Assembly (NCBI RefSeq): GCF_000203815.1
Contig: NW_004457639.1
Location: 744,001 to 808,000, forward strand
Reading direction: 5' to 3'
Source: Cavenderia fasciculata
Taxonomy: Eukaryota; Evosea; Eumycetozoa; Acytosteliales; Cavenderiaceae
Length of the DNA: 64,000 nucleotides
Shown: one piece after another, positions 43,547-58,233 of the stretch
Layout: each line of letters opens with the position of its first letter
Numbering within the stretch: the stretch's first letter is position 1
The notes under the pieces: model-generated
Told to the model about the DNA's origin: nothing
What the model saw: only the letters and a program-made list of their open reading frames with translations
Database searches by the model: none
Translations under genes and position numbers: made by a program

Positions 43547-45833
43547 TTATTTTTTATTATACTTATTATTATTATTATTTTGATTATTTTGATTAAATTT
43601 GTTATTTTGATATTGACGTTGTTTTGTTGTTTGTTCTGGTTGAGGGGGAGTTAATTTTAAAGATTTTTGTAATTTGGTACGTCTATTAAATTTATGATAG
43701 ACATAGAACCGATCGAAAACCTCTTGATTATAATTTGCTTGCCCAATCAATGAACCCCATTTAGTTTGGTTTTCTACGTCGTGAATAAGAGCATAATGAG
43801 CCAAAATAGAGTATTTCATGGTTTGTGAGGTAAAGTTCATTTGATGATAGAAACCAAAGTAATAGATGGCCTTGTCAATCTCTCCCATCAATACATAGGT
43901 TCCAATTAAAAAGTTGTATGAATTCTTTTTATAGTCTAGTGTAGAGGAATCGATGATTGAAAAATACGATGTACGACGTTGTTGAAGTTGAGCATTCTCG
44001 GGATTCAAATCGCAGAATATGATACAAGATGCCAGGAAATAGGGGTCGGGGTTTGGCAACTTGGAACCAGTGTATTGAATATACTCTTCGAGGTCGCGGA
44101 AGGATACGTCACCCAACACCAAAAGGTAACGAAGAATGGTACGTGATAATTCGGCATCTGGTACAATTTCATAGGTGTACATTTCACGTAGATAGATACG
44201 TAGGTAGAGTAGACTGTTTTGTGATATCGATGCGTTCATACAGGCTGATAGTGTCTCGAGTGTCGGGACACCCTTGATGGGTGAGATGTCTTTGGCACGT
44301 GCGTACATGAGTACAAGACACTGACCGAGACGTTTGGGTGCGTTGAGTGCACACGACTTTATAATCTTGCTAATAATGTCGAGTGTCAACCGACCACGTC
44401 TTTGCAGCCCGTTGACGAGATCGGTCAGTCTGATCATGTGACCGTGCTCCATGATGGCTCTGACCATACCCAAAAACACGGGCTCGCTATCCGCCACCTC
44501 CTGACTACTATCCTGCACACGCAAATAAAACAGAGATGCATGATCGATACCAAAGATACGTTGAAAGTGTCCAACAGCAACACCGATCGTAGTGTTGTTG
44601 ATTGGGATTTTCTTCTCAATGGCAAAGTCCCAGACATGGTTGAAATTGTCTATCTGACTGAGTTTGAGCCACCCAATCAACGCGGTTTGGATCAATGCCT
44701 CATCAACCTGTTTGGCATCGGCCACCTTTCTAAACTCTATTGCAATCTTGTCGAAATTGACCGTCTTGCTTTTAAACAACATTTCAATGTATTGAACTTG
44801 TTGTGCTTTGGTTGGTTTGCCATCATGTCGTCTCTCTACAATGGTTGCCATGACCTCATCCAACCGCTGTTCGTCGCCATAACAAGATCGCAACATCTCG
44901 ATATAACTTTGGTCGCTGTGTTTGACACCCTTTTGATGCACGACATTGGCCAACTCTCTGGCAGCCATTGTATAGTTTTTAGTGTCATTATAATAACCAG
45001 CCACAATGTCGTAGTGACCAATATCCATCTCGTCTCTAATATTGTTGTACATCCAAATAAACAATGCCACCACCATCTTTCTTCCTTCCTTTCTTAGATT
45101 GGTCATTACAAGCTTTATAATATCTGGTGATGGATACCTTAGATCTTGTAACACTTGACATATATTATATTGTAAATATGCATCACTATATTTTGGATCT
45201 TCCATCAATGCTTTCTTTAATCTAGAATAATAAATAATAAATAAAAGTATGGTGTTAATCAATCAATCAATCTCTTTCTTTCATCTTCTCCTCTTTGACT
45301 TACAATGATCGATTAAATCTTTCATCTTTGAAAAAGTAGAATTCAATATGTGCAGTCAATTGATTACGATTATATGATAGTAATTCATTGTGTTCATTTG
45401 ATTCATTTGTTATATTATTAATCTCTTTTAAATTGCTAATGTATTCATCCATTGATATCTCTTCTTCTTTTTCATCTTCCTCTTGTTGTTGATTGTTTCT
45501 ATTATTATTATTATTGCTATCTACATAACTGTTTCTGTTATTGTTATTTGATAAAGAATACCATCTTTTACTAATGACCAATGATGATTGATTATAATCT
45601 GTATATTTGTTGTTGTTGTTGTTTATGATCTTGAATTCACCACTTGTCGACTGTTGTTTCGATGTTGCTGATACCAAAAATGACTGTGTCGTCGTTGTCA
45701 TCGGTAGCATACAACGACGCAATATAGCAGTATATGTATTAGATCTACATATAATACTATTCATTGTTATTCTTCTTCTTCCTAAAAGTCGGGTCAACCT
45801 GACAACAACAACTTGCGTACTTCGTGTCATCAA
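43547..45833 (-). CDS. Mitochondrial helical-repeat (PPR-like) protein
   Basis: Exon 1 is 45304-45833 and exon 2 is 43547-45221 (intron 45222-45303); 734 residues. The N-terminus is rich in R, T, S and V without acidic residues (TRSTQVVVVRLTRLLGRRR), a mitochondrial targeting signal. After asparagine and glutamate tracts comes a long all-helical region of about 35-residue units (LFIWMYNNIRDEMDIGHYDI, AARELANVVHQKGVKHSDQS, NSYNFLIGTYVLMGEIDKAI), as in pentatricopeptide-type RNA-binding proteins. It ends in an N/Q-rich basic tail. Organellar RNA processing or translation is inferred; motifs are too divergent to predict a target. The convergent neighbour is Rpn7, with about 200 AT-rich bases between the stops. 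Confidence 0.7.
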
Positions 45834-46315
45834 GCATCTTGCATGATCAAAAGAAAAAAAAAAGGACCCAATTTTGATTAATTAAAATAAAATAATAACA
45901 AACTAACAAACAAACAAATAAACAACCATCCTCAGGACATCACTAGTACTAGTATGGGATGAGAGGAGTCAAATTACATAGACATCAAGAAGGACCGATT
46001 GATTCAACTACTTTACTTTTCAAGATGAACATCTTTTACTTTTACTTATATATATATATATATATTATTGTAGAGATATCACAATGAATGAATGAATAAT
46101 AATAATATATTAATATACACAAATAACCGAATTATAATCTATCTATTCTACACTTCCACATGAGATATTATTTTAAAAACTGAATGAAACCTCAAAGAAC
46201 TAGTCTCCCTCTGATCCCACAGCAATCATTGTGTGTTTTGTCATTGTTTTTTCATTATTATAGTTTATTCATTATAATATAGAACATACATATATAAATA
46301 GTTAAAAGAGAAAGA
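45834..46315. promoter_or_regulatory. Divergent promoter region
   Basis: Separates the PPR-like gene (minus) from the small ankyrin gene (plus). AT-rich, with an AT run at 46050-46066 and a string of ATGA units at 46083-46097. No gene. Confidence 0.4.
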
Positions 46316-46871
46316 ATGGAAGGTCAAAAATTAAGAGATGCTGCAAAGTCTGGTGACATTGAAACCGTAAAGAAAGTATGTTCATTCTCTTATTCGATAT
46401 TTGATATCTGACTTGACTTGCTGTGTCCCCTTATTTACCCCCCTATCTCCTACTACCATCAATCAATGTAATCTCTATTAGATCGTAAAGGAATCACCAA
46501 CCAGTGTAAACTACAAGGATAGAACAGGATATACTCCACTTCATATGGCTTCAATGTATGTGTTTAAATTATGGTTCAATATGCATGATTCTCTCTCTCT
46601 AACACAAAAGATATCTTTTCATCAATCATCATGTTCACATCATCACATGATAAACAGGTTTGGTCACAAGGATATCATTCAAATTCTATTGGAAAATGGA
46701 GCAGACAAGACTGCAGTATCTATCGACGGAGAGGTATGAACATAACTAATAACAAACTATCAACAATATCTTTGTCTAACAACCTATTTATTTTGAATCA
46801 AAAAAAAGGATGCTGAAGCCGTAGCCAAGGGTCTTACCATTGGTAACTTTATTAGAGATTTCAAGCAATAA
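46316..46871 (+). CDS. Small ankyrin-repeat protein
   Basis: Four short exons: 46316-46375, 46482-46555, 46658-46733 and 46809-46871; 90 residues. MEGQKLRDAAKSGDIETVKK starts the first ankyrin helix pair, then VNYKDRTGYTPLHMASMFGH and KDIIQILLENGADKTAVSID form the core of two repeats, and the chain ends with a helix IGNFIRDFKQ. The size and layout resemble myotrophin-type free-standing ankyrin proteins. Partner unknown. Donor sites are GTATG-type; the phase at each junction fits, including the methionine split between exons 2 and 3. Unrelated in style to the NRTEG-type ankyrin family elsewhere in the window. Confidence 0.85.
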
Positions 46872-47801
46872 GCAAACAAAGAAATATATTAAACAAAACG
46901 AGAAGAAACCACCATCACCCGCGTACAGAATAGAGAAAGAACAACAACAACAACAACAAACACAACTCGAGTAGAGTCTTTGAAGATTCTTTCCAATTCA
47001 TACCTATTATCAACCAACCAACCAACCAATCAAACAAACACCAAACCAAACAATTTTAGGCTGTTGTATCAACTGTAGTATTATTATTATTTAATTAAAC
47101 AATATAATCCCAAACCAAATATTTTGCTTTTAAACATAATATCGATAATACTTTTTATTAGTATAATAATAATAATAAGAAAAAGAATAATAATAACAAT
47201 TTAAAAGGTTATATTTCATGTCGATAATAATCATATTTTATTTTAATCATTAATTCAATCAAAGGAAGAGCACCAAAAAAAAAAAGTTGTACAAGACCTA
47301 TTTGAAAAGAAGAAGAAGAAGGAATTGATTAGTAATGATTCGAGTATATTGATGAAAGAAGAGGAAGATATAGAATAAGGTTATATGAGAGGGTGTGATT
47401 AATCAGACGCTTCAGCTTTGAAGTAGTTTGTCGTCTTTGGCGAGGACAGAGTGGTTCCCAAAAAGGTTCAGAGGGCTCTGTAAACTCTAGGATAGGTAAG
47501 GGTTCATCATATCAATCTACACCACCATATCAACCTTTCTCTATCTAAATCTATCTATCTATCTCGTTTTCGTTTTGTATAAGTTCAACTTACAACTTTG
47601 TTCGTTTTCACAATGAAAATAGAATCCTCTCGAGAGCTTTTTAATGACACGAAAGGAGCCGAACCAAACAAAAAAAAAATAATTAAAATTAATAATAATG
47701 AAAATCAGCTGATCAAGATTAATCTCTGCTTGTCTCTCCTTCACAACAAATAAATACAAAACAAAAAAAAAGAGATAAAATAAAAGGGAAAAGGAGGTGT
47801 A
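46872..47801. other. Spacer, 0.9 kb, with a coding-like scrap
   Basis: An open plus-strand stretch at 47247-47378 ends VVQDLFEKKKKKELISNDSS and then ILMKEEEDIE before a stop. It lacks a start codon and could be the last exon of an unseen or lost gene. 47395-47510 is less AT-rich and has no reading frame of note. The remainder is AT-rich, with the KXD1 promoter at the end. Confidence 0.4.
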
Positions 47802-48369
47802 ATGGAGAATCAAGACAATCATAATCAAAATAGTCATAATGAAGACGACCAAAATCAAAATAGAGAACAAACAACAATGACTACATTACAACAACCTACA
47901 GCAAGTCAAACAATGACAAATGAAATTACAAATATAACAAGTCAGAATGATATATATAATATACTAAGTACTCAAACTGAAATGTAATGATTGATGATTG
48001 ATGTTGGTTGAATGAATCATTTTGTTTTACATGTAAACTGATCGGTTCTCTTTCCTTTTCTTTTTTTTTTTTTAGATTAACAAAACAATATGAAACCAAT
48101 AATGCATTACAACATTTTAATGAATATAGTTCACAAAAGTATGGACAATTGTCCAATGATTTTGAGAAACATACAAAGATGTTAAAAGATATGAAAAAAG
48201 ATTTGGATTATATATTTAGGAAAACAAGGTAATTACAATTAATATATTGAATATACTTTATTTAATTAATTAATTAATTTATTATTATAGACAATTACAA
48301 GGGTTATTAAATGATAAATTCCCAAATATTAAAGTAGAGCAAACAACATATATTGTAGAAGATGATTAG
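47802..48369 (+). CDS. kxd1: KxDL motif protein (KXD1, BORC/BLOC-1-related)
   Basis: Exons 47802-47983, 48076-48228 and 48291-48369; 137 residues. The N-terminus is N/Q/T-rich. The conserved helix reads QHFNEYSSQKYGQLSNDFEK, MLKDMKKDLDYIFRKTRQLQ, GLLNDKFP, containing the KxDL motif (KKDL) followed by IFRKTR. KXD1 is a coiled-coil subunit of BORC, the complex that recruits Arl8 and moves lysosomes towards the cell edge, and it associates with BLOC-1. The first donor is GTAATG and the second GTAATT, both unusual, but they are the only ones that keep all three exons in frame. Confidence 0.85.
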
Positions 48370-48563
48370 ATTAGAATAAAAGGGATCGACAAGTCCCGAA
48401 CCGAAATTGTATAGTTTATTTATTTAAATAATATTTATCTGGTGAATCAGATGATTGGAATCGGCCGATTTGTCATATTTATTCTTTGCAACACTAAAAA
48501 TGACATATCATTGTAGGACCATACACTCCCTCGAGTGAAAATATCTCTCGGCTATTGTATTGT

Positions 48564-50960
48564 TTATTCAAGTAATGGTTGAGGAGGGATGAGACACAAT
48601 TTAATGTTTTGTCTATAATACTCTGAATAATCAAATTGTTTAAGCTCTAAAAATTTAGTTGTCTTTGTCGAGTTTAGATATTTTGTGAGGATGTGATTGA
48701 CGTTGGATCTATAGGACTGATAGGTCAATTGTAATGGTTTCATTTGATATTCATCTTTTTCACAGCCATTGTAAAATTGACCATACTGTTCGATCATTCG
48801 ATCCAATCGATTCGTTGTTAAATGTCGGTTGGCTAGATTGACCTTTAACAAAGATCCCAATGCATTAGAGACTAGTTCAGAATTGGTTGTGAATGGTTTG
48901 AAAATATTCCAAAGAGTTTGGAATGCTCGATCGTCATCTACTCTATTTAACGCGACCAATATTAATTGTGGTGTATTGACTAGATGACTTTGGTCCACCT
49001 TGCCGGCAAAGGTTTTGATGAATGTTTCTGCCAAATAATAGGCAACTTGATATTGTTGATTATCAACAGCAGTTTGAAAGATTGATGTAGATCCATTTTC
49101 CCAAGCATACAAACTAGGAATACATTCTACCACTTTGATCAATCCATTCTTACATGCTATCTCCAATAGAATGCATATCGTTTCGTTTGTGGAATTGTCT
49201 TGGACATGTGAAATGGCTTCTTTTAACAACTCGATGTTATCGTCGTATTGGGTGTACCGTGTCATGATAACCCATGGTGGAATCGTTTCATGAATGGGTT
49301 GATAATAGGAGACGATTTGAATGATTTGGGAAGAGAGTGGAGTGTCGTCCCACTCTGGTGGATACATGACTAGGAATTGAGGAGTAGTCCTAAGGGAATG
49401 GCCCATCGCATACAACAGCTCCAGCGGTTGTGGTTGGATAGCCGTGAATCTATCGGATAAAAAGCTAAACTGAGTCGGTCCTATTTCAGTGAACCGATCC
49501 AAAAGCATCTTGGTCATGGTTGCATCTTCAAAACGGAGTGAAGGTATCACTAATTGATAGATACTATTCATCTCCATGTCAAATGTAAGAGCGTATGCCA
49601 AAGTATCTGGCTGGTTTGCCTTTACAATCGACCCAAGCAACTCGTCAAGGTTGTTGATTTGGATGGTTGGTGATTCAAACAATCGACGAACCAAATCCAA
49701 TGACATGATGGTTGAGTCAATTGTGCCACTCACCTTGATATCAGAGTAATGGGATTCTATCAAAAAGAGTGCGCAATCTAATTGTCCGTATTGTAGTGAT
49801 ACAGAGAGATGTGGCTTTTGATACAAGTAAGCATGGTCGTCGCGACCAATGTTATAAATGTATTTGAGAAAATCCACATTTCCAAATTGAGATGGTTCAG
49901 TCGATGGTTGATTGTGGTGTTCAAACGATAGTGGCGGTTTGTATTCAATCAACTTTAACGTATCCATCGTTGCCCATCTTTCAATCGTCTGATTCTTTAC
50001 ATGATAAAAGTCTTGAAACTCTTCCAGACTTTTAAAACTATCTTTGATCCGCCGCAGTATTTCTTGATTTGATGTTTCAATTGCAACCATAAATAGTGAT
50101 AATCTACAATCAATATCGTATTCCATTAATCTTTTTATAATATAATATAATATTTCAAGTTGATTTTTTTTTTGTATTATTATTAATTTGATTATTATTA
50201 TTATTATTTAATTTAATGATTAAATATTGAAATGAATCCTTTTCAAAAGGTAAGGTACGAGGTGCCATATTCTTTTTAAGGATGCTGTGTGAAGAGAGAT
50301 GACAATCTATACAAAATTGGTTAAACATTGCAATGTCACCTGATTTGATGTGACAATAGATCATACTCTTGATGAATACAAATTCTTCCTTTTTGTTGCT
50401 ATTGACAATGATGTGATAGTTTCGTTTCTTTAAAACTTGATACATCTCTATCGACATTGACTTTTCCAATTGAAGTGCAGACATTACAGTGCGATGATCA
50501 AATGTCAATCTCTCCAATATAAAGTCCAATGCATCTGAATGATCGTTTTTAAATATTCTAATTAATATAGATTTAAATATATCATTATGATCCTATTAAT
50601 ATTGTTTATATAGTAGTAGGTTAGTATATAGTTTTATCATTATATATTTTGATATCATTAATTAATTGATCACGAATTACATACCACTTTTCCTCCAATT
50701 GAATATTGTTTCATTGCATCATAAACTCTATCGAAATGATCGATAAACAAGTCTATACGATTGATTCTAATAAACTCTTCCAATGTTGTTACTTGTGGTA
50801 TCTTTACAACCAAAGAAACATCCTTTGTTGTATCATGGTCGATTTCATGTCGTTCCAGTATACCATCATGAATATCTTCAACATATTTGAATATCTTTGT
50901 TCTTAGATATTGATTGTTTATAATCCTTTTGAATGATACATTCTTTTTATCACCATCCAT
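48564..50960 (-). CDS. Ankyrin-like family gene, array member 1 (frame break in A10 run)
   Basis: Exon 1 is 50685-50960 and exon 2 is 48564-50592. N-terminal module VSFKRIINNQYLRTKIFKYV, then TLEEFIRINRIDLFIDHFDR; exon 2 begins DHNDIFKSI after the intron. Degenerate ankyrin-type repeats fill the rest (NVDFLKYIYNIGRDDHAYLY, GQLDCALFLIESHY, CKNGLIKVVECIPSLYAWEN) and the C-terminus is RLDRMIEQYGQFYNGCEKDE with YYRQNIKLCLIPP. The poly-N segment is short here. The frame changes once at about 50160-50170, in a run of ten A, where the downstream frame resumes NQLEILYYIIKRL: a sequencing slip or a true mutation. This member is the most divergent of the five. Function unknown; a protein-binding scaffold is likely. 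Confidence 0.65.
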
Positions 50961-51092
50961 TTTTGTCTTTTGATATTTGTGATTTTTAATTAAATATTAA
51001 TATCATCTTTGACGAAAAAAAAAAAAAGCTGGGAGCACGAGACTCTACTAGGGCATGGTGTTGAGTCAATTGACCAGTTGAAAAGGAAATGA
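50961..51092. other. Short spacer
   Basis: Upstream of array member 1 and at the 3' end of the next gene. A13 tract at 51015-51027. No gene. Confidence 0.4.
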
Positions 51093-51772
51093 TCATTTCT
51101 TTCTGTTTTCAAAGCATGGAAAGAGTTTTTGGAGAGAACTATTCTCCTTGTTACCCTTTGTGGGAGCTTTGGCATTGTCTTTCACTTCTTCACTCTTCTT
51201 TCTGAATAATTGATAAAAACCTGAATTTAGAGGAGTTGAGCTGTTGTTGATGTTGGTAGGAATTACAACAGGTTGTGTTGGTGATCGTCTAACAACTCCA
51301 TATTCACCAGAAGTGAAAGGTGATTCGACAACCGATTCATTTTGAGGATCTTTTCTTTTGAGATAATCAGATTTTCCCAAATGGAGTACTGTCCCATGAT
51401 ATTCCTGAATCAAAACTGATAGATTCTGTTCCATCCTCTTTGAGAAAGACGCGCACTGGACTAGGAGGAGGAGGAGGAGGAATTTTAACTGTAAAAAATG
51501 TTAATAAATTTGGTTTAGCCTATGATAGACTCACCTTCTTGTTGGGTTTGCTGTCGTTGTTGGAGAACAAATCCAGGAATCATTCTTGCAACTGGAGCTT
51601 TTAAGGAGGGATAATCATGTGTGATGTCTTCATAGGTGAGATCTGGGGTAAGAAGATAACGTCCATCAATATGAGATTTGTTTAAGTTTGTAGCTCGATC
51701 ATCAAAAGGATTCAACTCCAATAGGCCTGAAATGTATGAACATTGAGTTCTTCTAGTGATAGCTTTTGACAT
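51093..51772 (-). CDS. Unidentified two-exon gene, probable frame break
   Basis: Exon 1 (51536-51772) starts MSKAITRRTQCSYISGLLEL and continues DITHDYPSLKAPVARMIPGF. A GTGAGT donor follows, and exon 2 starts at 51488. In phase, exon 2 reads KIPPPPPPSPVRVFLKEDGT and SISFDSGISWDSTPFGKI, then a stop. Another frame then carries coding-like sequence, SDYLKRKDPQNESVVESPFT and GVVRRSPTQPVVIPTNINNS, to the stop at 51093. This looks like one protein interrupted by a single frame change near 51366, either a mutation or a sequencing slip. A proline run followed by VRVFLKEDGT recalls the start of a ubiquitin-like or Ras-association fold, but that is weak. It sits as a foreign insert between ankyrin array members 1 and 2. 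Confidence 0.5.
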
Positions 51773-51905
51773 TTATATCTATATATATATTATATTTATA
51801 TGAATAAATAAATAATTTACTTGGGTCTCGCAGTTGGGACTATTGAACTCTCAAAAAGAATATTTAAATTTTCTTTTAACAGATAAATTATTTTATTATT
51901 ATAAA
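51773..51905. other. Short spacer
   Basis: AT-rich, with an AT run at 51780-51792. No gene. Confidence 0.4.
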
Positions 51906-54501
<2,596 letters not shown>

Positions 54502-54597
54502 TATTATTATTTATAATTGGGTTGAGTCAAAAATGAAAAATACGACTTTTTGTGAAAAAAAAAACTATTTTTGAAAATTGGAAAAGGAAATTAATAT
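54502..54597. other. Promoter side of array member 2
   Basis: AT-rich with an A9 run. No gene. Confidence 0.35.
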
Positions 54598-55002
54598 TTA
54601 AATTCCAAATACCTTTATTTCTTCGTTAATCACATGAGAACAAAGATGAAATGCTTTCATATGTTTTCTAGAACCATTTCTCCATCTTGATTCAAAACAT
54701 CCAAACTCTTTGAAACGGTTGTTGTGAAGCTCTTTCTTTTTGCCCTCGACAGGGAAGGTTGATGTATCGAGAGCGAAACGACAAAAATGATTTTTACCCA
54801 TAGATATATCTTTGACGGTTCCAAATTTATCAACTTCCTCTGGAGTCTAAAAGTAAAGTAACAAGAGAATAGTTAGTTAATTACTTAATACTGTACAATG
54901 GAACACTTGGTTGATACATACAATTTCAAGCTTTGGAACTTTGTCATAAAATAAATCTAGAACTTTAATAATATTTGTAAAATTTTGTTGTGAATTTTCC
55001 GG
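54598..55002 (-). pseudogene. C-terminal fragment of an unidentified gene
   Basis: Two exons can be seen. About 54922-54995 reads ENSQQNFTNIIKVLDLFYDK and VPKLEI, then a GTATGT donor. 54598-54846 reads TPEEVDKFGTVKDISMGKNH, FCRFALDTSTFPVEGKKKEL, CFESRWRNGSRKHMKAFHLC, then a stop at 54598. The 5' end is cut at the boundary with array member 3, whose stop is at 55003, so the rest of the gene is missing. I do not recognise the family. It looks like a truncated bystander of the duplication that built the array. Confidence 0.5.
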
Positions 55003-57410
55003 TTACAATTTATTTAAAGAAGTGGGAGGAATCAAACATAATGTTAAATTATGATTATAATACCTTGAATAATCAAATGATTTAATATCGATAAATTGAT
55101 TGACCGATACATCATTTTGATATTTTGTGATGATGTGATTGATTACTACTGTTTTATATTCATTTGATAATGTCAATGGTTTCATTTGATACTCATCTCT
55201 TTCACAGCCATTATAATATTGACCATAATGTTTAATCATTCTATCTACTCTATTAGTTGTTAAATGTCGGTTGTTTGAACGATTTTGTCCAATAGTACGA
55301 GAGACAATTTCAGAATTGGTTGTCAACGGTTTGAAAAGACTCCAAAAATATTCGAATACTTGGTCATCCTCTACTCTGTTTAATGCATCAAGCATTACAC
55401 TCCACATTGATTCTTGGGTATCGATAACTGGTGAAAAGAATCTGGCTAGTTCTTGACCCAAATACTTTGCAACTTGAATTTGATTGTTTTCAAGAGCTAT
55501 TCCAAATCCTCTAGACCCAAATACCCAAATGAATCGAAGTCCAAAACATTCTACAACTTTGATCAATCCATTCTTACATGCATCAGTGAATACCATAGAA
55601 AGAGGCATCCCCATGATATATGGGTTGTTTTTGTTCAATTCTAGAGCATCCTTTAACAACTCGATATGGTCATCGTATTGACCATATCTTGTCATTATAA
55701 CCCATGGTGGAATACTCTCGATTGATTGGTGTTTGATAATCAATTGGAGAACATCTAGATCGACTGGATTCCCATCCCAACTGAGTGGTCGTTCTTCATC
55801 CACTATTACAAGTGAGTGACCTTGCAAATACAACAACTCTAGTGGTCTTTTTTGGACCATAGGTATTTGGGTTGCAGATACTCGAAACTTGGTGGGTTGG
55901 TCGAGACGGGGTTGATTGAGTAACAGTTGGGTGGATTTTGGGTCTTGGAGCAAGAGAGAGGGTTCAATATTATTAAAGGAATATGAACCGTGTGAAAGGA
56001 GGTACTCTAAAACGATTGGTTGGCTGATTGATGAACCTATCAGTAACATAGGGTTGATAGCGATGTGTGGGTGATTGACCAATAGCCGTTGAACGAGATC
56101 TAATGACACGATAGTCGGATTGATGGAGCCACATGGAGTGAATTGGTCAGGGTTTGCATATTGAGAGATAGCATCAATTATAAAATTGGTACATTCCAAG
56201 TGTCCTTTTTCCAATGACCTGCTGAGATGTGGCTCTTGAAATATATATTGGTGATTTTGGGTCACCATATATCTGAGGTAATCTAAATTACCAACAGATG
56301 ATGCCCCTGTAGATAGGCAGTTAGAGGATGTGTATTTTGTTGGTTCTCGGTAATCAATCAACTTTAGAGTATCCATTGATGCAAATCTCTCTATCCATCT
56401 ATTTGATTGGTGATAGAAGTCGACAAACATATCAAATCTATCAAAACTATCCTTTATCCATTTTAATATCTCTTGATTATTTGAACATCTCAGAGCACCA
56501 ACAAATAATGATTCTCTTAAATCTATTCCTTGATTTAATAATCTTTTAACCATATGAAATATTATACTATTATTATTATTATTATTATTATTATTGTGGG
56601 ACATATTGTTGTTGTTTAGTTTGTTGATGATATCTATAAATACATCATCATAGGCACGTATACCACTGTAAACTGAGATTATGTTCTTGGAACCAAGGGT
56701 TGGTATTGTATTGAGACAATCCGTACAAAACTGATCAAACATTGATATGTCACCAGAATCGATCATACAACACAACAGACTTTTTATGTATCTTAATGAA
56801 TCGGCATGGTTGATATCATTGTCGGTGACATTGATGTAATTGTATCGCTTCAATACTTTATACACCTCTATTGATACTGGTCGACGAGGGTCAATAGACC
56901 GTCTAATGGTTTGTTGAAACTTGAATCTATTCAACATGAAATCCAATGCAACCGAATCATTATTTTGGAATATCACGTCCAATAAATCTTTAAATACAAT
57001 ATCATTATCCTACAGTGGTATGATTGATAATTAGTATAATGAATAGAATAAAGTATTAAATTATAATTACATACCAATTTGACAACACCATTATCATCTT
57101 TACAACAATGCTTGATTGTATCATATACTCTATCGAAATGATCGATAAACAAGTCAGTTCTATTGATTCTGATAAACTCTTGTAATGATATCACTTGAGG
57201 TATCTTTACTATCAATATACATTCTTTTTGATATTCACGTCCAATGAAATATCTATCAACTATTGCTTGATGAATATGGTTGACATGATTGAATATCTTT
57301 GTTCGAAGATAATAACTATTTATAATACTCTTGAACTGTAGTGATGATTCACTCCTTTTATCATTCATCACTATGATACTAAATGTACTAGTATATTTTG
57401 TGTTGCACAA
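55003..57410 (-). CDS. Ankyrin-like family gene, array member 3
   Basis: Exon 1 runs from 57075 to 57410 and exon 2 is 55003-57009; intact. Two starts are possible: 57410 (780 residues) or the in-frame methionine at 57368 (MNDKRSESSLQFKSI, 766 residues). The second aligns better with the sister genes. The family module is IINSYYLRTKIFNHVNHIHQ and FIRINRTDLFIDHFDRVYDT. Exon 2 begins DNDIVFKDLLDVIFQNNDS. Repeat units include NNQEILKWIKDSFDRFDMFV, GNLDYLRYMVTQNHQYIFQE and KGHLECTNFIIDAISQY. The asparagine run is short (9). The C-terminus RMIKHYGQYYNGCERDEYQM, then YNHNLTLCLIPPTSLNKL, differs slightly from its sisters. Function unknown. Confidence 0.8.
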
Positions 57411-57653
57411 AAGAATAAAAAAAAAGTTATTAAAAAGTAAATTTATTTGATGAGAAGATCTTGTGCGCTTTGAGCGTGTGTAGAAATAATTTAGAATAGT
57501 AAAAGTCGTTTACTATGTATATATCTATAATATATCTAAAGACAATGGTATAGAATAGGGTACTAACAGCATGATCATATATTTTTTTAATGGCCACCAC
57601 TTTTAAGATTGTTTTTTTACTATATAAATAGATATCTTAAAAGAAAAGAGAGA
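57411..57653. promoter_or_regulatory. Divergent promoter region
   Basis: Between array member 3 (minus) and a small plus-strand gene. AT-rich; no coding sequence. Confidence 0.4.
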
Positions 57654-58030
57654 ATGAGTGATAAATCAGCAAATGGAACCGTCGAGAGCGATCAGCAAAA
57701 GGCTGAGAAAGCATCAACGATTCAGAAGAATATAATCAGCCAAATGACAGATCAAGAACTGGAAGAATTGATGGAGTATCAAGATGAAGAAATAAAGAGG
57801 AGGAGAAACGTTCTCAAATGATATCAAGAATCATTGAAGCAAAGAAAGAAATTGAATATAGAAGAAGAGAAAATGAAGAGCTGGCAAGAGAGTTGGGGGA
57901 GATGAACAAGAAAGGAAAAAGAGTGGAGCAATATGACACGACACAGAATCAGACAAGTCATCAAACAGCAACACACGCTCTCAAACTAGTAACAACAACA
58001 GAAGAGACCGAGGTAACCAAGAATCGGTGA
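57654..58030 (+). CDS. Small coiled-coil protein, frame change inside
   Basis: MSDKSANGTVESDQQKAEKA starts at 57654 and reaches a stop at 57821 after EEIKRRRNVLK. The overlapping frame (ATGA, 57818) continues the same coiled-coil character, SRIIEAKKEIEYRRRENEEL, to 58030. One protein of about 125 residues broken by a frame change is more likely than two overlapping genes. It is highly charged with heptad spacing of I/L/E (QMTDQELEELMEYQDEEI). No family recognised. Bases 58008-58025 at its 3' end form one arm of an inverted repeat. It is the foreign insert between array members 3 and 4 and runs opposite to them. Confidence 0.5.
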
Positions 58031-58091
58031 ATAAAGGTTTGCACTATTCCAAAAACAATAACAGTTATTCTCAGATTCTTGGTTGCCTCGG
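58008..58091. repeat. Inverted repeat, 18-bp arms
   Basis: CCGAGGTAACCAAGAATC (58008-58025) is complementary to 58074-58091 with one T-G mismatch, around a 48-base loop. It could be a 3' hairpin of the small coiled-coil gene or part of an old short element. Much less AT-rich than its surroundings. Confidence 0.8.
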
Positions 58092-58233
58092 CACCGTTGA
58101 CAGGACTTGGCACTCCTACAATCTAGTGGTATGTATATAAATGAGTAATTATATATATATAATTTCGATAGAAACATCACAATGCATAACTATAATTCAA
58201 TTGATCGTATAAGCAAGATAAATGTAATTTAAT

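Noticed and set aside
45300-45833. N-rich first exon of the PPR-like gene considered as a separate gene
   Set aside because: GTAAGT donor at its end and the acceptor at 45222 join it in phase with the following long exon.
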